From Poecilobothrus nobilitatus (Eukaryota > Arthropoda > Insecta > Diptera > Dolichopodidae): a stretch of 64,000 nt of DNA. The stretch spans positions 163,031,162-163,095,161 of the forward strand of contig OX352772.1 in assembly GCA_947095535.1 (NCBI GenBank), in the 5' to 3' direction. The notes beneath the pieces are model-generated. The model saw only the letters and a program-made list of their open reading frames with translations. It was not told the DNA's origin and searched no databases. A program made the position numbers and the translations under genes. Below, piece after piece: positions 1-9,253 of this stretch (positions are counted from its first letter, which is position 1; every line of letters begins with the position of its first letter).

Positions 1-285
1 CGAACGATGACGAATGGAAGTTTTTGAGTCTTCTTCAACACTTGTGCTCACAGCTGCTACATTCTCGGTTGAACGGCCACTACGTTGATAAATGTTGCCT
101 CTGTTATCAAGAACAGATCCAGTTTCTAGAAATTTATCAACCATCAGCTTGATGGCACGATTTGTTGGAGCATTTTATCTACCAAATTTTGTTCGAAATT
201 TCCTAATTACATCTTGAAAACTTTTACCATTTTCAAAAAATGTTGTAATAACAAAAACACGTTGTTCCTTCGTGTAACGTTCCAT
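1..285 (-). pseudogene. Mariner-type transposase N-terminus, broken (copy 1)
   Basis: On the minus strand the ATG at 285 opens MERYTKEQRVF, the helix-turn-helix (DUF4817-like) DNA-binding region of a mariner-type transposase. The frame stops at 175-177 with TAA, where copy 2 has a sense codon, so this nonsense mutation is private to copy 1. The frame resumes after the stop and runs off the window edge. An open stretch upstream of the ATG reaches into the terminal repeat but is unlikely to be translated. Confidence 0.8.
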
Positions 286-402
286 ATTAACTAACCGGAA
301 TGTATTTAGAATATACCTAAAGAAACCTCGTATAAAAATTGCAGGTAGAAAAAAAATGGCGGCAAAATCAAAATGATACCTCAATTTTAAACACCATATA
401 TA
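1..402 (-). mobile_element. Mariner-type transposon, right part only (copy 1)
   Basis: This is the right end of a Tc1/mariner-superfamily element, cut by the window start. Its complete counterpart is at 18,952-20,255. The terminal inverted repeat (about 364-402) has the same AATGATACCTCAATTTTAAA core and CACCATATATA end as copy 2. Confidence 0.85.
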
Positions 403-404
403 CT

Positions 405-453
405 AATACTTAAAGATTACAAACACCATATATGTTTGTAATCTTTAAGTATT
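405..453. repeat. Perfect 20-bp palindrome beside mariner and LTR (copy 1)
   Basis: Arms at 405-424 and 434-453 (AATACTTAAAGATTACAAAC and its reverse complement) are separated by 9 bases that repeat the mariner terminus CACCATAT. The right arm is the beginning of the surviving plus-strand Gypsy LTR, so the left arm is an inverted copy of that LTR start. Confidence 0.85.
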
Positions 454-814
454 AACAATGTTTTTCAACTTTGAATCAGTTAACCTTGATTAATATAAAA
501 GTACCTAAAACTCATTCACCTTTTGATAAATAAAGTAATCAATAACAAGAAATGCAACTTAGCATTTCTTTAGTAAATTTCAATTAATAAATTTTAATAA
601 AAACAAGTCCATAAGCATAAGGAAAATTATTATTAAGTAATGTTATTGTTTTATGTTACGAAATGCTTATGTTTGCAATAAGAATAATATTATGTAAATT
701 TTAATATAAATAAGTTAAAAATATAAAATAAAAATTAGTTAAAGATATAAATTAAAAATTAGTCTTAAGGCCACACTAAAAGAAATCGTTTTCAATTAAA
801 CAAAAAACGTAACT
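434..814 (+). repeat. 5' LTR of plus-strand Gypsy (copy 1)
   Basis: The end is fixed by the primer binding site that follows. It ends ACGTAACT and is homologous to the 3' LTR at 38,831-39,139. The first ~15 bases of the complete LTR (AGTTATATATTTAAA) are missing and replaced by the palindrome and mariner end. The LTR is A+T rich and contains CATTCACCTTTTGATAAATA, a segment deleted from the 3' LTR. Confidence 0.85.
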
Positions 815-826
815 GGCGCAGTCGGG
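814..826 (+). promoter_or_regulatory. Primer binding site, tRNA-Ser type (copy 1)
   Basis: TGGCGCAGTCGGG directly follows the LTR. TGGCGCAGTCG complements the 3' end of insect tRNA-Ser (acceptor stem GCAGTCG plus discriminator and CCA), the primer used by the 17.6/297 group of Gypsy elements. Confidence 0.85.
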
Positions 827-1151
827 GGAAATTTAATCTAAAGATTAAATTTTGAACCTTTTTTCAAAAAAAAAAGTTTAACAAGTGAAATTTTTTTTAA
901 ATAATCCCGCCTTCCAAATAACCAACCGCCGCCCACCCTATTATTTTTTTAATAATTATTATTATTTATTTTTAATAATAATAAAAACAAATAAAAAAAT
1001 AATTAAAATAATAAAGCATATTAATATTAATATATTTTTTTTTTTTACGAGGGTTGGTGGAAAACTCGAAAGTCACCAAGAGGAACTGCTCGAACTCAAG
1101 GTAGTGTTGGACTTTAACCAACCAAAACCACCCCTTTTTTAAAACCAAACT
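827..1151. other. Gypsy leader and LINE 3' end, no gene
   Basis: A+T-rich sequence with a short palindrome (AATTTAATCTAAAGATTAAATTT), a (TAA)n-like run and a T-rich stretch. The boundary between the Gypsy leader and the 3' end of the inverted LINE lies here, but no clear target duplication was found. An 85-codon open frame is low-complexity and is not accepted as a gene. Confidence 0.5.
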
Positions 1152-3720
1152 TTAGGATGGAACCTTTAATACGAATGTACAATTTGGTTTTGGGGATAGG
1201 GATGTGGGAAGGATAATTGGCGAAATTGGCATTGCGAAATCTGGATTATGAGGGATAGGTAGGAAAATTAAGTAAATCAAAATTAAGTAAATTAAATTAA
1301 GTAAATCGTACACATATGAATTACCAACCTTAGGGAACACATGCGATGGTATATGGTTCCACAAACGGGACGTGCGTGGCTATAAAATTTTCATAGGCTA
1401 TAAAACAAGGTCAATAGGCTTGATAAACAAGGTTCATAGGCTATAAAACAAGGTCAGTAACCCAACTGTGCGACGATGTCTGAGTGAAGTGAGCATAGAA
1501 GTTACACTGGGGTCGTTGGTCAAACGAATAGCTCTGTTTTGCACATTATCTAAATAACCCAGTGCTGTTCGAGGCCCTGCAGCCCAAATGTGTGCATTAT
1601 ACTCCATTTTTGCCCTAATTTACGTTTTATAGATATTGAGAAGATCAGATGCGGAAAAGTAAGTTTTGCAGCGATACAAAAAACCCAAACATTTAGCTGC
1701 ATCCTTCGCTATACCAAAAATATGATTTGCCCAAGTCTGGTTTAAGCCGGCGCCCAGCATGTTTAAATCCGTTGAATGCTGCAAGACTTCTCCCTGAAAT
1801 AGTAGGTTAGGAACGGTAGTGGCTATTTTCCGCGAGATCAGACAGCATTATGTTTTTTTGGTGTTGAACTCAACTCTATTGACTTCACCCCATTTTTGAA
1901 TTTTTGCTAAATCGTTATTTAGCTCACTAATAGTGAAATTTTTTGCTGTTGTATTAATCTGGTGATTAATGTTACAGCGGCTATGAAATTCATAGGAAGC
2001 TACAAGGGTGCTGTCATCTGCGAAACTATGGATCGGATTGGAGGTTAATGAGAGTAGGTCATTGATAAATATTAAGAAGAGAGTTGGGGATAAAACTGAT
2101 CCCTGGGGGACACCAGCATTTATTTTTAATTTGTCAGATGAATATCCATCGACCAGTACACGAGTCGTGCGCTTCGAAAGGAAATCTCCAATCCAGTTTA
2201 GAAAAACCCTACCTAGACCTAATGCTTTGCACTTTGCCAATAGAGCATCGTGCCAAACTCGATCGAAAGCCTTAGAAATATCAAGAGCCACAACATCAGA
2301 CTCACCAGAATGGTGAAGGTTGATGCTTAGCTTCTCACAAAGGTAAGTCATGAGATCACCGATTGAACGACGGGCTCTGAACCCGTATTGACGATCATGA
2401 AGATAACCTTTTTGGTCCAGGTATTTCAGAAGCTTTTGGTTCACTATTTTCTCCATTACCTTGGAGAGGACCGAAGTTATATCAATAGGGCGGTAGTTGG
2501 AGGGATCGCTTTTATTACCTTTTTTGGGAATTGGGAAAACATGTGCAACCTTCCATTGGGTAGGATGAATACCCGAAGTGAAGAAGAGGTAGAAAAGGTT
2601 TTTGCAGAGGTTTTGAAATAGTGGAGTGGGTATTTTTAAGCACCATGGTGGTTATACCATCTGGACCGGCTGACTTATTTGTATCAAGATTCTTTAAGAT
2701 TTTCATTACTACCCGCGTCCTAAAGTAAATTTTAACGAAGGAGCAGCCAGCTCCTGGAACAGAAGGTGGCATCTGAGCTGACTGTGACAGTGTCGAATTG
2801 AAGGCGAACTGTTTGCCAAATAAGTTCGCATTCTCTTTAGAATCTGATACAGTTCTGGTATTTTTATCAATAAGTGGTGGAAAGGAAGACCCTCTAACGT
2901 CTTCCTTTAAACTTTTGGCAAATGACCAAAAAGATTTGCTATTCTTAGGCATGTGGATTATTTCACGTTTCAACTTTTGGTTGAACAAGAATTTTTGCTT
3001 ATTGATAACTATCTTGCATCTGTTTCTCACCGCTATATAGTTGGCCCTGCGAGCCTCCGACCTATTGTTTTGGTACAGTTTAAAAGCCTCCTCTTTTCCT
3101 GAAATGGCTTCTTTGCAAATACGATTAAACCAAGATTTGGGACTCCTCTTAATAGATCCTAGAGGGATTTTGGACAAGTTGAGAAAGGTGGAACAGTGTG
3201 GAGAATTGTTCAACTTGTTTCCCAATTGAGTTTTGACTCGGGGAGATGTTGCTAGAAAAATGAAGCCAGTCCCTGTTTCTGGCCAGCCAGCAGAACAATT
3301 TCAGTTTCTGGAGATGCGTCCAAAATTTCATTGATCTGGTTCGATAGATTTTCAATTTCCATAGAAGTTTCTTGTTCATTTGAGTTGGGTGATCTGTATA
3401 GGAAACAGAAATGTATGACATGCTTTTCAACGAGAATTTTGACCCAAATGTAATGAAAAGTTGGACTAGAACATTTATATTTTGGAAGTGTGTTGAAAGC
3501 GATGTCATTTTTTATATAGACAGCGATACCTCTTTTGGGTACGAAGTGTGAAACAAGTGAGTAGCCGGTAACATTAAAGTTATCATTGTGGTTACTAACT
3601 TGTGTTTCACAAAGGGCTAAGACTGTTGGTTTAATTGAACTAAGATGGCAATCGACGGCATGAAAATTCGTTTGCAACCCGCGTATGTTACAGAAATTAA
3701 CATTAAAAGTGGTAATTTTG
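1152..3720 (-). pseudogene. LINE ORF2 (endonuclease-reverse transcriptase), broken (copy 1)
   Basis: Non-LTR retrotransposon inserted in antisense in the Gypsy leader. Reading from 3,720 leftwards: an APE-type endonuclease (NVNFCNIRGLQTNFHAVDCH, LALCETQV, FLYRSPNSNEQ), a linker, a reverse transcriptase (SNYRPIDITSVLSKVMEKI, ALDISKAFDRVWHD, GVPQGSVLSPTLFLIFIND, SFADDSTLVAS), and a C-terminal region with WNHIPSHVFPKVGNSY at 1,330-1,370. A 334-bp segment present in copy 2 is missing near 3,166. Several frameshifts separate the pieces. It is Jockey/CR1-like in layout; the exact clade is not assigned. No ORF1 or clear 5' end is visible. Confidence 0.9.
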
Positions 3721-4759
3721 ATGGAAAAAAATGAATATGAAAGAAAAGTTAAAATAATATATAATAATATTAAAATTAAAATTGAAATCTAGTTCAAAAT
3801 TAAAATCAAAGGCAAAATTAAGATGAAATCAGAGTTGAAATTGTAATTAAAATCAAAATTAGACTAAAAATCAACTTCGAAATTAACCAAGATCAAAATC
3901 TGACTTAAGATAAATTAAAGTATATAAATTAAGTAATTAAGTATGTATAATAAAATTTAAAGCAAAAATTAAAATTAACAAAAACTAAAATTTATTCAAA
4001 ATTCAAATCAAAAGTAAAAGTGCACGATTTAAATAACCCGAACTTAACACCACTTTAAAATAAATTACTATCAATGTCAATAACAATACTTTATATCAAC
4101 ATTAATACATTACTTTACAATACTTTTTAATATTTTGCCTTGCCTTACCTTAATATTTGAGCAAACGGTTTATAACAACGTTCAACAGTTTTTAACATAC
4201 ACTTTTAAGTGACCTTATTGAACGCAGGTACAACCACAGACTCACCAAAAGCAAAACTTACCACCAGAAATTAATTAATTAAGTTACGGTAATTACTATG
4301 GTGGTATTTAAAAAAAAAAAGAGCGAATTGAGAGTCAAAGAAGAACACCAGCATCCATCATATGTGTATGAGGGAGATGGATATATAATTGTTTTGTTTA
4401 CGACAAATTGATATTAAGATGAAATAAATAAAAAAAGAAAAGTAAATTAATGATAATATAATTAATATATTAATACATTAATATATGTATTTTTTTAGAA
4501 ATTGAATATAATAAAAAGAATTTTTTAATAATTTATTGTTAAAATTAATTAAAAATAATTAAGAAAAAACTATAAAAAGTGATTTCTAAATAAGCAAATT
4601 ACAATAAAATAAAAAAAAACAAAATTTTAAAAATTATTTATTAAATAAATTAGTGTAATTAGGTTCTATTATTAGGTGACATTTTTTTTTTAAAAAACAT
4701 TAATGTAATGAATAAAGAAAAAAAAATATATATAAATAAATAAATAAATAAAACTCTGC
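3721..4759. other. A+T-rich stretch, no gene
   Basis: From 3,740 to about 4,020 there is a degenerate, A-rich quasi-repeat of the type AAAATTAAAATC. The rest is low-complexity A+T sequence. The 5' end of the LINE and the return to the Gypsy leader must lie here but cannot be placed by eye. Confidence 0.5.
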
Positions 4760-5129
4760 ATGAACAAAAGTCAGAGAGAAAAAATAATCGATAAAAATCA
4801 GGAAATAAATACAATGGAAGGTGAACTAGAAATTCTCCGCCAAATGGTTCTTCGTCAAGAGGTTCAACTAGAAGAATTTATGCAGGAACGCCGACAACAA
4901 CAGCTACTCACACAACAACAACAAATCGCACAGCAACAACAAATCGTACAACAACAACAAATCGTACTACAGCAACAAGCAGCACAACAACAGTATATAA
5001 ACATCAACCTAATATATTTCAATTAACACCGGAACAAGTATTAAACCATTTTCGGAGGTTAACACCATTTAATGATAAAAATGAATACACTCTTTCAGAA
5101 TGTATAAAGGCAGCTAATAAGGAAAATTA
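4760..5129 (+). pseudogene. Gag-like N-terminal fragment with coiled coil and polyglutamine (copy 1)
   Basis: The first 88 codons encode a charged, probably coiled-coil segment (EGELEILRQMVLRQEVQLEE) and then a run of CAA/CAG-coded glutamines. In another frame (about 4,997-5,129) follows FRRLTPFNDKNEYTLSECIK, which resembles the start of Gypsy-type Gag and partly resembles the TPFDGKDENYLPEFI of the main gag at 5,800. A good splice-donor-like ACGTAAGTG lies at about 5,137. It could be an upstream gag exon, a displaced gag start, or a remnant of another element; no function is claimed. Confidence 0.45.
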
Positions 5130-5749
5130 AGGAGAAACGTAAGTGTAATTTATTAAACATTTTTAAGGAAATATATATGTAGATAAAAATAAAAACTAAA
5201 ATTTGTTGATACCAAATAATATTATTATGTAAAGTTCACATCAACAAAATATTGTTTATAATATATATTATATTGATAATAGATTGAACAAATATATTTA
5301 TTATTTTAAGCTAATAGAAAATTTTGCAATATTTTCATTTAAATTCAATCGACTATTTCATATAAATAAAAAAAAATAATAATAATTTATTAATAAATAA
5401 AAACAATGTGGAATTTTGTTTTTATCATCTATCATGTATGTTTGTATTTTTTTTCTAAATTTACCATTTTATTTAGCTTTTTATTTCTAAATTTAGCTAA
5501 TAACAAGAGTCAGCTAACAAAAACAAAAAGGGGCGACTTTATACGTCATTAAACCGAAAATATAACCAGAAATAACAGCAGGTACAACAATTTACATTAT
5601 TTAGTTTTAGTTTTATTTTTTATTTTATTAAATTTGAAAAAATATAATAAGAAAAATCTTTAAACAAGAGTAATTGTTTTTTTCAATACAACAAAATATT
5701 ATTGTAAAATACAAAATTTTCGTTCAAATAATTTCTATAACAAATAAAT
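5130..5749. other. A+T-rich interval before gag, no gene
   Basis: No coding potential seen. It contains pyrimidine-rich stretches followed by AG (for example TATTTCTAAATTTAG near 5,495) that could act as splice acceptors for the GTAAGT upstream. This is only a possibility. Confidence 0.4.
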
Positions 5750-6594
5750 ATGTCTGACGTAGAAAAATTAAAACTAAACTTTAGATGTTATTATCAAAAT
5801 AACACCTTTTGACGGCAAAGATGAAAATTATTTGCCCGAATTTATTGACCGAATAGACAAATTGATGCCAACTATACAGGCTTTTCAAGAATTCGATAAA
5901 ATGATTATACAAGGGTATATTAGGGATAAAATTATAGGTGAAGCCAGAATCACTCTGGAAAACAAATATAGAAACAAATGTAGAATTAGAAAATACACTA
6001 TTACAACGAAATTAGAACACTCTTATGTAGACTTAACAATTATTACCAATTAAAAGGTAACGTTAACATTGATACTATTAATGGCAATAAAAGAATAGCA
6101 TTAGAAACTTTCAAAAATAATTTACCAGAACTTGCTAAAAGTGTTATTTTCACTAGAAGCCTAGAACAAGCATACGAAATTATTTTGGAGTGTAATTACC
6201 AAAATTTTAGGAATAAGTCAAATCAATTTAAAAAACAAAATAATAATTTTAATCTTTTTCGTAATTCAAAATAAAATACTAATAATAATAATAACAGTAA
6301 TAATAGTAACGGTAGTAACTATAATAGAAATTATAATAATAATAATAATAATAAAAACACTTATAAAGAATTTCAAAGTAACGTAAATAAATATCAGCAA
6401 ACTCTTTCTAATAGTAGCTACAATAATAGACAATTCAATTCAAATCGATCAGGTAACTCGAATTATAACAAACAACCATCCTCAAGTAGTTTTAGAAATA
6501 ATAGCAGACAAAATATTAGAAACGATCTCGAACAAATGGATACTTACAAAAATGAACAACAAAATTTTCGGATTGCAGGCGAAAAAATCTTCCC
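5750..6594 (+). pseudogene. gag: gag of plus-strand Gypsy, broken (copy 1)
   Basis: The ATG at 5,750 opens MSDVEKLKLNF and is soon shifted into a frame reading TPFDGKDENYLPEFIDRIDK, a Gypsy Gag capsid region. After another break (about 6,053) comes an asparagine-rich, basic tail (6,280-6,560, many AAT codons) in place of a zinc-knuckle nucleocapsid. No CCHC motif is visible. Copy 2 shares these breaks, so they predate the duplication. Confidence 0.75.
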
Positions 6595-6898
6595 TATATA
6601 GTAATCCAGAATCCCGTAAAAACCCTTAAATTTATAATCGACACTGGAGCAGAGTCCAGTATTATACATCCAAACTTATGCCAACCAAAGTGGAAACGTT
6701 TTAGTAAGACACAATGCCTTAAAATCTTAAACCACAATATCGTTACGAATGTACAATGCAAATTTCCGATAATCGAAATTTTCAACGAAAAGAAATTTAT
6801 GGAAATTTTCATGATAAGTTTGATGGTTTAATCGGTAATAATATCTTAGCCCCTCTTGATGCTATCGTGGACTACAAAAACCGCATGTTACAAACATG
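6595..6898 (+). pseudogene. Aspartic protease of plus-strand Gypsy, broken (copy 1)
   Basis: FIIDTGAESSIIHP around 6,630-6,670 is the retropepsin active site (DTGA). The frame shifts near 6,810 and FDGLIGNNIL follows, matching the usual second conserved block of retroelement proteases. It makes sense as the domain between Gag and reverse transcriptase. The same lesions are in copy 2. Confidence 0.8.
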
Positions 6899-6979
6899 AA
6901 GCGCCTCTATTCCATTCTTCTTAAACGAAAGTGAAGAACACTATAACCAAAATAGTTTTAAAAAAATTCAATCGAACTT

Positions 6980-8217
6980 TTTTCAAAGGAAATTAACAAA
7001 TACAATTTATTAAATCACATTGAAACATCTCACTTAAATAATGAGGAGTTTAAATTTTTACATAAACTAATTTTAAATAATAAAAATGTATTTTACAAAG
7101 ACGGTGACGATTTTTCTTTTACTAACCATAATAAACATGATATAAAGACAAAACATAAAATTCCATTATACAGCAAAACGTATCGGTACCGAGAAATACA
7201 CAAAAAAGAAGTCGAAAGACAAATAGAAGAAATGCTCCATAACAAAATAATTCAACAGTCCCATTCACCATATAATGTACCTGTTTGGGTTGTCCCTAAG
7301 AAAATGGACAACAGCGGAAGTCAAAAATGGAGAATTGTCATCGATTATAGAAAACTTAACGAGGCTACAATCGATGACAAATTTCCCATACCAAATATAG
7401 ATGATGCTTTCGAAAAATTAGGAAAAGCTAATTATTTTACTACCCTCGATTGGGCAAAAGAATTTCACCAAATCGAAGTTAACCCTAAAGACCGCCATAA
7501 AATAGCATTATGAGTTTTCTACGAATGCCGTTCGGTTTAAAGAGCACGCCAGCAACATTCCAAAGGCTGATAAATAACGTTCTAAAAGACTGTATCAACA
7601 AAATATGCGTAGTATACATGGATGACATTCTAATATTTTCAAGCTCAATTCAAGAACATTTTGATTTAATTCAAAAAATTTTTAAACTTGCAGATGTTAA
7701 TCTTAAGATACAAATAAACAAATGTTCATTTCTTTGCAAACAAACATAATTTTTAGGCCACATAATTACTCCAAATGGAATTAAACCAAATCCCAAAAAG
7801 ATCGAATCCATCCAAAATATCAAACTGCCTACAACGCAAAAACAGATAAAAAGCTTTCTAGGTGTGACCGGTTATTACCGCAAATTTATAAAGGATTATG
7901 CTATGATTACATACCCTACTGCTAAGTATTTGAAAAAAAGAGCCAAAATAAATGTAAACGATAAGCAATATATATCCGCTTTTAAAATGCTCAAAAATCT
8001 TCTAACAACCCATCCAATTCTCATACACCCAAATTTCGATAAACCTTTTGTAATCACAACAGATGCTTCAAACGCAGCAATAGGTGCCGTTTTGTCGCAA
8101 AATAACCATCCTGTTTTCTTTATATCTAGAACTTTAAACAGATACGAGACCCATTACACAACGATAAAGAAAGAGCTCTTAGCTATTGTATGGGCAACAA
8201 CAATTTAGACCTTACAT
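6980..8217 (+). pseudogene. pol: Reverse transcriptase and RNase H (5' part) of plus-strand Gypsy, broken (copy 1)
   Basis: The RT contains WVVPKKMDNSGSQKWRIVID, the catalytic YMDDILIF at about 7,615, and [18 protein letters not shown]. RNase H begins with [16 protein letters not shown] near 8,050. Breaks: a frame change near 7,510, an in-frame TAA at 7,747-7,749 before FLGH, and a frame change just before 8,208. The mdg1-like element then interrupts RNase H; the domain resumes at 15,979. All breaks are shared with copy 2, so this element was dead before the duplication. Confidence 0.9.
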
Positions 8218-8221
8218 ATAC
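8218..8221. repeat. Target site duplication ATAC, left
   Basis: ATAC precedes the mdg1-like LTR here and follows the other LTR at 15,975-15,978. Four bases is the usual length for Gypsy integrases. The right copy continues the RNase H reading of the interrupted host element, confirming insertion. Confidence 0.9.
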
Positions 8222-8741
8222 TATAATGATTATTCTCGAGTTTTAAATAAAAGACCTTCATGATTTACTTTCTACTTGATACTCTCTTTATTAAACTTAA
8301 TTTGGCTATTTATAAACTTAAAACTAACGCTACTAATACTAATTAACTTTTTTGTTATTCTTATTATCAAATTGTGCAATATCAGTATATACATATAAAT
8401 TTGGTAATTAATATCATTTACATTCCTTATCGATAATTATGGTATTAATGCATATCACAATTATTATTGCATTCCTTTGGGTCATTGCCTTCCTGAAGTA
8501 TATGAAATGTGATAGATGATGATTAATCATTATGATCATTCTAAGTATTGCATACAAGAGACGATTGGCAATGATTAATCATCATGTTATCATGTATTGG
8601 ATTCATATTTCTCAAAGCGGCAAGTCGTTCAATGTACTTAGGTATATTACTCAAGTTATCAAAGGAATTATAAATTAAATGGGCAATCCACTATGACATA
8701 CTTTATACCCATGCGATAAGTATTATATAATTTATACTACA
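8222..8741 (-). repeat. 3' LTR of mdg1-like element (copy 1)
   Basis: 520 bp. In element orientation it starts TGTAGTATAAAT and ends CATTATA. It contains several short ATGATTAATCAT palindromes (around 8,518-8,530 and 8,571-8,584). Compared with the other LTR: A/G at about 8,420, A/G near 8,505, G/C near 8,585 and C/T near 8,621. Confidence 0.93.
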
Positions 8742-9253
8742 TCTCCCTCCGAAAGAAAAAGGAAAGGGAAGAAGAAAAAAAAAATTAATCATCACAATAA
8801 CTTTGTTTGTTTACAAAACCAGTTGTGTGGGTTTTTTTTTTTTTTTTTTTTTTTTTTCACTTTTCTTTTCGTTCGATTGTTTTTGAAATTTTATACTTTA
8901 TTACTGTGAGGGTACAACAAAAAAAATATATTATATATGCATATACTGTAGACATTGTTGATATTGCTTCTCTTATATATAAAAAAAAATTTGATAGAAA
9001 TCAACGTTCATTTGAGAAAAAAGTTTTATTCTAATGGAATCTTATTTATTTATTTTTATTTTATCTGCTTTTTTTTTTTCTTATATTATGTATTTTTGCT
9101 GAGCTGGCCAACTCATTTAAGTTTATTAATCTAGTTCAGTTAAATTATTTTATGTTAAAACAAAATTAAGAATACTTTTAGTTATTAATCTTATACTAGA
9201 CTATCGAATAATTGATATATAAAAGTTAAATTAGTATGGTTTTATTATGGAAA
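8742..9253 (-). other. Polypurine tract and 3' untranslated region of mdg1-like element (copy 1)
   Basis: TCTCCCTCC at 8,742-8,750 is, on the minus strand, a GGAGGGAGA polypurine tract touching the LTR start, the primer for plus-strand DNA synthesis. A long poly-T (8,830-8,857) and A+T-rich sequence fill the rest. A 75-codon plus-strand frame over the poly-T is not considered a gene. Confidence 0.7.

Noticed and set aside
434..814. LTR considered as part of a long mariner terminal repeat
   Set aside because: A tRNA-Ser primer site follows directly and a homologous 3' LTR after a polypurine tract exists at 38,831, so it is an LTR.
885..1142. Plus-strand open frame over TAA-rich sequence and LINE 3' end
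   Set aside because: Composition is Asn/Ile/Phe-only, driven by A+T repeats; it crosses two elements and has no conserved motif.
2008..2316. Plus-strand frames opposite the LINE RT (also 21,888-22,196)
   Set aside because: Antisense to well-supported RT motifs on the minus strand.
8807..9034. Plus-strand open frame with a polyphenylalanine run
   Set aside because: It reads through a long poly-T in the 3' untranslated region of the minus-strand element.
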